A DNA stretch of 5,341 bases from Methanocellales archaeon (GTDB lineage Archaea; Halobacteriota; UBA148; JAUWXC01). The notes beneath the pieces were generated by a model. That model did no database searches, was not told where the DNA came from, and saw only the letters and a program-made list of their open reading frames with translations. Within the stretch, counting starts at the first letter, position 1, and each line of letters opens with the position of its first letter. The stretch lies in contig JAUWXC010000064.1 of the NCBI GenBank assembly GCA_030616565.1, positions 1-5,341 of the forward strand, written 5' to 3'. Both the position numbers and the translations under genes were made by a program. Below, in pieces: positions 1 to 4,697 of this stretch.

Positions 1-45
1 AGCAAACTACAGCCGCGCACTCTAACCAGACTGAGTTAAGGCGGG
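1..45 (-). tRNA. tRNA-Tyr (anticodon GUA), 5' half, probably intron-containing, cut by the window edge
   Basis: Read on the minus strand from 45, the sequence folds as the first 37 positions of a tRNA: acceptor strand CCCGCCT, T8 and A9, D-stem ACTC paired with GAGT around a loop with G18 G19, G26, anticodon-stem strand CGCGG, then CTGTAG with anticodon GTA (window 8-10). A C at position 1 is a hallmark of archaeal tRNA-Tyr (C1-G72). The bases after position 37 (TTTGCT, window 6-1) pair poorly with CGCGG: two G-T pairs and one mismatch, where CCGCG would be expected. Position 37/38 is the usual site of archaeal bulge-helix-bulge introns, so the last six bases are probably the start of an intron. 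The 3' half lies outside the window. Identity is well supported; the intron is inference. Confidence 0.85.
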
Positions 46-64
46 TTCATGGGATAGTAGCAAC

Positions 65-84
65 GATTATACTTATCCTTTTCC
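65..84 (-). promoter_or_regulatory. Putative archaeal BRE/TATA promoter of the tRNA-Tyr gene
   Basis: On the minus strand a purine-rich GGAAAAG (84-78, BRE-like) is followed by GATAAGTATAATC (77-65). The centre of the AT box is about 25 bases upstream of the tRNA 5' end at 45, the usual archaeal TATA-to-start distance. This suggests that the tRNA has its own promoter rather than depending on read-through from the DHPS-like gene. Confidence 0.55.
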
Positions 85-137
85 GTCAATAAATGTTATG
101 CCTCCAACCATAATTTAAATTGCCCCAACCCAGTCTC

Positions 138-142
138 AAAAA
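138..142 (-). terminator. Possible weak T-tract terminator after the DHPS-like gene
   Basis: A run of five T on the minus strand (AAAAA on the plus strand) begins 23 bases past the stop codon of the DHPS-like gene, in a non-coding gap before the tRNA promoter. Archaeal polymerases can stop at short U-tracts without a hairpin, and no clear hairpin is seen here. The tract is short, so this is only a candidate. Confidence 0.25.
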
Positions 143-164
143 CACCGCCATACACCCCCCTCAC

Positions 165-1607
165 CTAAAACTCATCATCCTGTGTATAACTTCTTCCAAA
201 TCTCAGCGCGAGCTCTGCCTTCATCAGCTCCCGTCCCAGATATGCGGCATGCTCGGTCAAAGACACTAACCCCAAGTCTTGTATGGTGTCGAAGATGGCC
301 TTGGCACTCGTGCCAGTTATGGTCCTGTTCTCCTTCTCGTGCCTGGCGATGATTTTTTCGTTCTGAAGCGTAATCCTGAAATATCCCTTGGGGTCTTGCG
401 CCCACTCAGTATGCAGCGTTGCTTCGACTGGATTTTCGACCTCCATTTTATCTTCTCTACGTCTTTTCTCCTTGATGATCAAGAGATCTAACCCCAAATC
501 CTTGGGAGCGGTGCCCCTATCCCTGGCGAGTCCCATCATATGGGCAGCGGTCTTCAGCTCCTTAATACTCCCCTTAGCTTTATCGCTATACTGTGGTGTG
601 AACAATATGCTGGCGCCCAGCTCCATGGCTATGCCTGCCAGGGTTGCGTTAATACCGATGGAATCGGCATCCATCAGTTCTGTGATGTTCCCCACGCCGA
701 AGAACAGCGGCAAATCGCTTCCTTGTCTGAATTTGTGATAAGATGTTAGCGAATTAATGAATCCATGCCCTATGGGAGCAAGAATCGGGTCTGCGATGAT
801 CTTCTTGATTCCAATTTCCCGCGCCATCTCTATGTTTTTCCACAGGCTCTCAAAATCATCATCCGGTATTACCACAGTCGCTATGTCCTGGGACGCGACT
901 GCCCAGCCCACTGATTTGACGTTGTTGCTATTCAAGCTGAGCACCATATCCGCGCCAGACTCGACGCCTGCCAAAATCAGATTGGGATCTAGAGTATCGA
1001 TGCTGATTGGAACGCCCAGAGAGGAGATGGTCTCAACAGCATGCCTTACTTCAGCAGGAGTGGCATCCGTGGGGATTCCGAGATCGATGATGTCTGCACC
1101 TTCATGTAGGTAATTCTCTGCAATCCCACAAAGTTCACCCTCCTGCAATAGTGTCGCATCCACGATTTCACCCATCACCTTCATCCTGGAGTTGCCACCG
1201 ATTTTTACGTTTTTGATAGTGAACTGTGGCGTTGCACGCTCTTCCAGCTGATGAACCCTTTCCAGCGCATCGCTACGCTTTTTACTGGATAACAATTGGC
1301 ACGCAGGTGTCGTATGCGAAAATTCAATGGCATCAGCATGCTTCAGCACCCAGCCAAGGTCGCACGCATGTTTGGGTCCCAGCCTTATCTTGGTGCCAAG
1401 TTCTTTTTCAAGGGATGCGAAATCACCTGATGCCAGACCAGGGACCAAGACCAAGTCGTATGAACTTATGTTTCGAATCGTTCGTAATAGCGAGGGCGTG
1501 ATGAGCGCAGCTACATCTACATCTAACAAGAGGACATCAACCTTATTGCCAACCGCTCTTTTTACCGAGTCATACGCTCTGCGCCCGGTCGTTACCAAAA
1601 CTTGCAT
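165..1607 (-). CDS. Dihydropteroate synthase-related protein (three-domain archaeal type), probable methanopterin biosynthesis
   Basis: A 480-residue protein of the archaeal DHPS-related family (MJ0107-like). Residues 1 to about 115 form an N-terminal domain starting MQVLVTTGRRA, with PGLASGDF (56-63) and GPKHACDLG (77-85), resembling the DUF6513 region also found in methylotroph homologues. Residues about 130-360 are a pterin-binding TIM barrel with GADIIDLG (170-177), SIDT (202-205), N226, DPILAPIGHGF (273-283) and GVGNITEL (304-311). Residues about 375-480 form a small C-terminal domain ending in a conserved-looking HAAYLGRELMKAELALRFG stretch (453-471). The expected role is condensing a dihydropterin pyrophosphate with the ribofuranosyl-aminobenzene phosphate of methanopterin; that is family-level inference. 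The canonical DHPS motif NVTPDSFSDGG and the ESTRPG-type loop are absent. The ATG at 1607 fits the family N-terminus. No clear Shine-Dalgarno precedes it, so the message may be leaderless or have a short leader. The gene is divergent from the PHP gene, 44 bp away. Confidence 0.88.
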   Translation of the reverse strand: MQVLVTTGRRAYDSVKRAVGNKVDVLLLDVDVAALITPSLLRTIRNISSYDLVLVPGLASGDFASLEKELGTKIRLGPKHACDLGWVLKHADAIEFSHTTPACQLLSSKKRSDALERVHQLEERATPQFTIKNVKIGGNSRMKVMGEIVDATLLQEGELCGIAENYLHEGADIIDLGIPTDATPAEVRHAVETISSLGVPISIDTLDPNLILAGVESGADMVLSLNSNNVKSVGWAVASQDIATVVIPDDDFESLWKNIEMAREIGIKKIIADPILAPIGHGFINSLTSYHKFRQGSDLPLFFGVGNITELMDADSIGINATLAGIAMELGASILFTPQYSDKAKGSIKELKTAAHMMGLARDRGTAPKDLGLDLLIIKEKRRREDKMEVENPVEATLHTEWAQDPKGYFRITLQNEKIIARHEKENRTITGTSAKAIFDTIQDLGLVSLTEHAAYLGRELMKAELALRFGRSYTQDDEF

Positions 1608-1614
1608 ATTAAGG

Positions 1615-1622
1615 CTTTATAT
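1615..1622 (+). promoter_or_regulatory. Putative TATA box of the PHP phosphoesterase gene
   Basis: CTTTATAT in the 44-bp divergent gap lies about 33 bases before the ATG at 1652. A start 25-27 bases downstream of the box centre would leave a leader of under 10 bases. This fits the absence of any Shine-Dalgarno before the ATG, and so a leaderless or nearly leaderless message. The box is too close to the DHPS-like start at 1607 to serve that gene; an AT-rich ATATCAATAA on the minus strand (about 1650-1641) is a weak candidate there. Confidence 0.5.
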
Positions 1623-1651
1623 CTCATCTAAAACAAAACGTTATTGATATC

Positions 1652-2323
1652 ATGTTGCGATTTGATTTGCATGTTCACTCGAATTTTTCGCGCGATGGAT
1701 ACGACTCAATAGACCCGATCCTCAAACGCGCTAAGGCGATTGGATTGAATGGCATCGCAATAACCGACCATAACACGATTGAAGGTGGATTGACCGGGGT
1801 AAAAAGGGCAAAAGCTCTTGGACTGGATTTGATGGTGGTTCCTGGAGTCGAAGTCTCCACTGCTGAAGGTCATCTCGTCGCGCTGGGCATTACCAAGGAT
1901 ATCCCCCCAGACTTGCCCGTGGATGAGACGATCAAAATCGCAAAGGACCTGGGCGGAATCGTCATCGTACCCCATCCATTTCATCCGTTCAGACACGGGT
2001 TAGGTCATGTCCCAAAGGGTGCAGATGCCGTCGAGGTGTACAACTCCCGGTGCATCACAGGGTATTCGAATGGGCGCGCAAGGGATGCGGCGACACGCAT
2101 GGGTAAAAGCATGGTCGCCGGCTCAGATGCGCATACCGTAGCCATGGTAGGGTATGCGATAACCGAGATAAACGCAAAGCCGCTTATGAACGACGTTCTG
2201 GACGCGGTCAAGGCAGGAGACACTAAAATAAGGGGAAAAAGGATCCCACTGCATATATTTGCTAAACAAAGTCTTAGGAGTGCACCGCGCCGCATGCATC
2301 GATTTATTTCAAAGCACCGTTAG
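1652..2323 (+). CDS. PHP-domain metal-dependent phosphoesterase
   Basis: A 223-residue PHP-superfamily protein with the full set of expected metal-binding motifs: DLHVHS (5-10, H7 and H9), D15, TDHN (38-41), E67 in VPGVEV, H74, H108 in PHPFHP, E128 in VEVYN and GSDAH (157-161). The VEVYN...N..A segment with a following GSDAH...VG.A is typical of the C-terminal part of small archaeal and bacterial PHP phosphoesterases (YciV/TrpH-like). The family hydrolyses phosphate esters using two or three metal ions; the substrate here is unknown. The final ~30 residues are strongly basic. No signal peptide is present, so a cytoplasmic enzyme is expected. The ATG at 1652 gives the standard family N-terminus directly before DLHVHS. 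The 3' end overlaps the convergent dmrX gene by 15 bases. Its position next to methanopterin genes makes it a candidate for an unassigned phosphatase step, but this rests on context only. Confidence 0.88.
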   Translation: MLRFDLHVHSNFSRDGYDSIDPILKRAKAIGLNGIAITDHNTIEGGLTGVKRAKALGLDLMVVPGVEVSTAEGHLVALGITKDIPPDLPVDETIKIAKDLGGIVIVPHPFHPFRHGLGHVPKGADAVEVYNSRCITGYSNGRARDAATRMGKSMVAGSDAHTVAMVGYAITEINAKPLMNDVLDAVKAGDTKIRGKRIPLHIFAKQSLRSAPRRMHRFISKHR

Positions 2324-2992
2324 AATCTCGCTCGGATGTTCTAAGACGTTGATGCCGTTCATGGAGCGCAACGCTTCTACGTTGCGTATGTCAACATCGC
2401 GTATCTTAATCCTCACATCTCCGCCCATGATAGCATCGTACGGGCAGAGATCAATGCAGACCCCGCACCCGGTGCATTTTAACAGGTCAATCTGATCCGA
2501 GATTGCGTGTTCTGGGCATGCATCCTTTGGCGGGCACACATCGCACTTCTTACAAAGCTCCCTGTCTATGTGATATGGAAGCGGTGATTCCGTCTCGCCA
2601 CTTATGTCTACTGGCACTATGTACACCGGCGTCTCACTTTTGTTGGCTTGCGCAACTACATTCGTGATAAGAGAATCCGCAACCCCATGCACGATTTTTG
2701 CAACCGTGTTAGATGTTGCAGGTGAGATGACCAATGCATCATATCTCCTCATGAGAAAGCGTCCAGTCTTAGGAAAGCTCTTGCCCGCTTCACTCTCCAA
2801 GAAAATCTCTTCTAGATATTCTCCGCTGGATATTCCTGCCAATTTGTCAAGCAAGCCATACATGCGCAGCACTTCTTCTCCTGCACGCGACACGAATGTC
2901 GTGATTTGATGTTTCTGCGCAAGCGTCTTGGAAACTTCGTAGCTCTCCTTCAGAAAATGTCCTGCGCCCGTAACACCCCATACGATGTTCAT
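2309..2992 (-). CDS. dmrX: Dihydromethanopterin reductase (acceptor), DmrX-type iron-sulfur flavoprotein
   Basis: A 227-residue protein with an N-terminal flavoprotein domain (about 1-130) and a C-terminal two-cluster ferredoxin domain (about 140-195). The start MNIVWGVTGAGHFL (1-14) and SPATSNTVAKIVHGVAD (90-106) are the FMN-binding signatures of the UbiX/flavoprotein fold. Cysteines C147, C150, C153 and C159 form a CX2CX2CX5CP motif, and C173, C176, C179 and C183 a CX2CX2CX3CP motif, expected to hold two [4Fe-4S] clusters. This arrangement is that of the MJ0208 family, in which the Methanosarcina mazei member DmrX was shown to reduce dihydromethanopterin to H4MPT. The ATG at 2992 overlaps the stop of the upstream DUF447 gene as ATGA, and a GAGGGAG site lies 8 bases upstream. 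It is the last gene of the three-gene operon. The main alternative is a related archaeoflavoprotein (AfpA-like), which the ferredoxin domain and the neighbours make less likely. Confidence 0.88.
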   Translation of the reverse strand: MNIVWGVTGAGHFLKESYEVSKTLAQKHQITTFVSRAGEEVLRMYGLLDKLAGISSGEYLEEIFLESEAGKSFPKTGRFLMRRYDALVISPATSNTVAKIVHGVADSLITNVVAQANKSETPVYIVPVDISGETESPLPYHIDRELCKKCDVCPPKDACPEHAISDQIDLLKCTGCGVCIDLCPYDAIMGGDVRIKIRDVDIRNVEALRSMNGINVLEHPSEILTVL

Positions 2993-3549
2993 TGAATTAT
3001 CTCCCTCAACTTTTTCATCGCCTCTTTTTCTCTACAACCACCACATTTTTTCACGATATCTTCGTAATGCGCAATCCATTCCAGATACTTTTCGTCCTTC
3101 ATAGCCAGATACCGCGTGGTGTGTATCGTCGCCTCGATGATGGCATTGGTGCCCCTGCTGATCGCCTGCACTCTCTTTCGAAGAATCCTGCCTTTTATGG
3201 GATGCAAATGTATCAGGGTATTATCTTGCTTATCCTTCTCGCACTCAAATGACACCCAAGCGTCTGCGCATCTCAGCACTGGCAACTCATCAACTGTATA
3301 GAACTCCCTCTCATCCAAATCTCCTAGCGCGGATGACACGAACAACAACGGATCGCTCACGACATTTGCAACAAGTTTTTTTGTCGCATGAATGTTCGAA
3401 TGGGTGTGAGTATCAGGATATATTCTGGCGCATATCTTTTTATCAGATATGATGCCAATCGGCGCAGCGTTTGGCATTCCCTCCTTTGACATCGTGGTAG
3501 CAATGACCTCTGATATGCCATCCTGGATGCCAAAATCACGCAATTTCAT
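2989..3549 (-). CDS. DUF447 family protein, probable FMN-binding split-barrel protein
   Basis: A 186-residue protein of the archaeal DUF447 family, whose solved members are flavin-binding split barrels. Features seen: NAAPIGI (27-33), NVVSDPLLF (62-70), SRGTNAIIEATIHTTRY (131-147) and a C-terminal helix with CGGC (169-172). From memory, the M. mazei DUF447 protein MM1853 is encoded beside the DmrX gene MM1854, and the same adjacency is seen here. The reaction is not known; involvement in H4MPT synthesis, perhaps as redox partner of DmrX, is inference. The start at 3549 is chosen because GGAGGAG sits 4 bases upstream and the protein then begins like the family (MKLRDFGIQDG). An in-frame ATG at 3573 would add eight atypical residues and has no comparable site. 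The first 14 bases overlap the CitG-like gene. Confidence 0.82.
   Translation of the reverse strand: MKLRDFGIQDGISEVIATTMSKEGMPNAAPIGIISDKKICARIYPDTHTHSNIHATKKLVANVVSDPLLFVSSALGDLDEREFYTVDELPVLRCADAWVSFECEKDKQDNTLIHLHPIKGRILRKRVQAISRGTNAIIEATIHTTRYLAMKDEKYLEWIAHYEDIVKKCGGCREKEAMKKLREIIQ
3001..3007 (-). promoter_or_regulatory. Shine-Dalgarno site of dmrX inside the DUF447 gene
   Basis: GAGGGAG on the minus strand, 8 bases before the dmrX ATG at 2992 and lying within the last codons of the DUF447 gene. With the ATGA stop/start overlap it suggests translational coupling. Confidence 0.6.
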
Positions 3550-4378
3550 CGTGCTCCTCCAGAAGATGCACAAACAAGGAGGCTGCTATGATGTCTGCCG
3601 TGGTACCTGGATTTATTCTCTTACGAATCAGTTCATCGTCAAATCGGCGTACGGCATCGATACTCTGCTCTTTTAGCACCGTAGATGCCTTTCTGCTGAC
3701 CTCTTTTGCTACCGATGACCCAAATTTCTTCTGAACCAAGGCGTCAGGCTGCTCTGCGAGGAGCGTGAGATAGGTATACACAATGGCATCATTCGTGCTC
3801 ATCTCTTTTACTTTTTCTGCCAGCATCCTGGCACCAGCAAACGTCCTTGAAAAATCACGCACCCATTCCTGCGCAATTCCATCTCGCTCTGCAGATATCT
3901 GCATGATGTCGTACAGCGTCAGTCCTCTTCTCCCAATCTCGTTGGTCGAAGTTGCGTCATCCACGCTCAAATCATCAACGCTCCCTAGACACACATCAAC
4001 GCATTTGAATGCTTTATAAAATTCGATTGCATCTTCGGCTGTAGTTTTTTGCATGATCTCATTTACTGCGCAAACATCTCCTCTGCCGGCTGCCATGATC
4101 AACGGCATTACTAGAAGAAACGTGCCGAAATGCGTGTTCCTGCCGCCGTTCCATTTTGTACTTTCCTCGACAGCCTCCTTAATCAGCGACCCCACCTTAT
4201 CATTGCTCATAGCAGCCCTCTCGAACACAGGCCCAACACCGATCGCGGAAACCAAAAAATGTCCATACGTAACGTCAGGAAAATCATGGTCTCTATCAAC
4301 GTTGCCAGGCTTCGGCGTAGCAGAGACTTCCAAGATCATGGCGATTTGGGCGCATCTGGCGATGTGTCTCGGATTCAT
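3536..4378 (-). CDS. CitG-like (triphosphoribosyl-dephospho-CoA synthase family) protein, probable methanopterin biosynthesis
   Basis: A 280-residue protein of the CitG/MdcB family. Key stretches are EVSATPKPGNVDRDHDF (17-33), GGRNTHFGTFLLVMPL (78-93), PDALVQKKFG (211-220) and NPGTTADIIAASLFV (256-270), the last being the family C-terminal signature. CitG transfers the triphosphoribosyl part of ATP to dephospho-CoA with loss of adenine, to make the citrate lyase prosthetic group. No citrate lyase or malonate decarboxylase gene is present here, and CitG-like genes recur beside methanopterin genes in archaea and methylotrophs, so another ribosyl acceptor is likely (inference). The ATG at 4378 is preferred: the family N-terminus starts at this point and GAGG lies 5 bases upstream. 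An ATG at 4405 and a TTG at 4426 would add 9 and 16 residues and lack a good ribosome site. It is the first gene of the operon with DUF447 and dmrX. Confidence 0.83.
   Translation of the reverse strand: MNPRHIARCAQIAMILEVSATPKPGNVDRDHDFPDVTYGHFLVSAIGVGPVFERAAMSNDKVGSLIKEAVEESTKWNGGRNTHFGTFLLVMPLIMAAGRGDVCAVNEIMQKTTAEDAIEFYKAFKCVDVCLGSVDDLSVDDATSTNEIGRRGLTLYDIMQISAERDGIAQEWVRDFSRTFAGARMLAEKVKEMSTNDAIVYTYLTLLAEQPDALVQKKFGSSVAKEVSRKASTVLKEQSIDAVRRFDDELIRKRINPGTTADIIAASLFVHLLEEHDEIA
3554..3560 (-). promoter_or_regulatory. Shine-Dalgarno site that fixes the DUF447 start
   Basis: GGAGGAG on the minus strand ends 4 bases before the ATG at 3549. It is embedded in the Glu-Glu codons near the end of the CitG-like gene, so ribosomes finishing that gene pass directly over it. 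It decides for 3549 over the in-frame ATG at 3573. Confidence 0.7.
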
Positions 4379-4398
4379 GACAGCCTCTATCTTCAGAG

Positions 4399-4425
4399 TG
4401 CGCATAATCACAAATATCTTGCGCA
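4399..4425. promoter_or_regulatory. Candidate operator/promoter between the CitG-like operon and the RAM-domain gene
   Basis: Two identical palindromic hexamers TGCGCA occur at 4399-4404 and 4420-4425, start to start 21 bp, or two helical turns; the second extends to TTGCGCAA (4419-4426). Between them lies an AT-rich box (AAATATCTT at 4412-4420; AAGATATTT on the minus strand). Read on the minus strand the box could place a start near 4391, 13 bases before the CitG-like ATG. Read on the plus strand it could start the RAM gene near 4441. The layout fits a regulator binding on both sides of a shared TATA region. No binding protein is known, and chance is possible. Confidence 0.35.
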
Positions 4426-4455
4426 AATGTTAATAGATGTTGGAAAAATGTGAAA

Positions 4456-4465
4456 AAGGAGGTGA
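4456..4465 (+). promoter_or_regulatory. Very strong Shine-Dalgarno site of the RAM-domain gene
   Basis: AAGGAGGTGA is an almost complete match to the anti-Shine-Dalgarno end of 16S rRNA and lies 4 bases before the ATG at 4470. It is the strongest such site in the window. It fixes the start at 4470 rather than the in-frame ATG at 4437 and suggests high translation. Confidence 0.8.
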
Positions 4466-4469
4466 AAGA

Positions 4470-4697
4470 ATGGTAAAGACGTTCACGCTGGTGAATGCTG
4501 AGGTTGGCAGGGCAAGAGATGTGTATGCAGAGCTCAAAAAGATCGGTGCAGAAGTGCATCCACTGTTCGGCGAATTTGACTTCATAGTAATGGCGGATTC
4601 GCCTGACCTGAGAAGCGCAGCTGCAAAGATACTCGAAAAAATTCAGTCCGTAAAGGGGGTGGCACGAACAAGGACGCTCGTTGGAGCAGAATTATAA
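4470..4697 (+). CDS. Stand-alone Lrp/AsnC ligand-binding (RAM) domain protein
   Basis: A 75-residue protein equal to the ligand-binding domain of Lrp/AsnC regulators, with no DNA-binding helix-turn-helix. The beta-alpha-beta-beta-alpha-beta pattern is visible: FTLVNAEVG strand (5-13), helix 14-26, strand 27-33, GEFDFIVMA strand (34-42), helix 45-60, and a final strand VARTRTLVGAEL. The GEFD(F/Y)IV segment is a conserved hallmark of the fold. Such small proteins are common in archaea and form oligomers that bind amino acids or other small molecules; some may modulate full-length Lrp proteins. The ligand is unknown here. It is divergent from the CitG-like operon and its stop codon overlaps that of the convergent phosphoesterase gene. 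Confidence 0.87.
   Translation: MVKTFTLVNAEVGRARDVYAELKKIGAEVHPLFGEFDFIVMADSPDLRSAAAKILEKIQSVKGVARTRTLVGAEL

Noticed and set aside
112..121. AATTTAAATT palindrome in the gap between the DHPS-like gene and the tRNA
   Set aside because: It is short and AT-only, with no gene at promoter distance on the plus strand and a better placed TATA-like box for the tRNA on the minus strand.
146..165. C-rich stretch after the DHPS-like stop, considered as a G-quadruplex on the minus strand
   Set aside because: There is only one long G run plus scattered short ones, not four regularly spaced G-tracts.
279..1113. Several plus-strand open frames opposite the DHPS-like gene (such as 388-738 and 757-1113)
   Set aside because: They are antisense to a strongly conserved gene, have no ribosome sites or recognisable domains, and their composition is what reverse reading of the real gene gives.
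3550..3573. Upstream start for the DUF447 gene at 3573
   Set aside because: It would add eight residues (MCIFWRST) unlike the family, while the ATG at 3549 has a strong GGAGGAG site at proper spacing.
4379..4426. Longer CitG-like protein starting at a TTG (4426) or an ATG (4405)
   Set aside because: Neither has a Shine-Dalgarno site, and the family N-terminus begins at the ATG at 4378, which has GAGG five bases upstream. The ATG at 4405 cannot be fully excluded.
4437..4469. Start of the RAM-domain gene at the ATG at 4437
   Set aside because: The added residues are encoded by the Shine-Dalgarno region itself; AAGGAGGTGA clearly serves the ATG at 4470.
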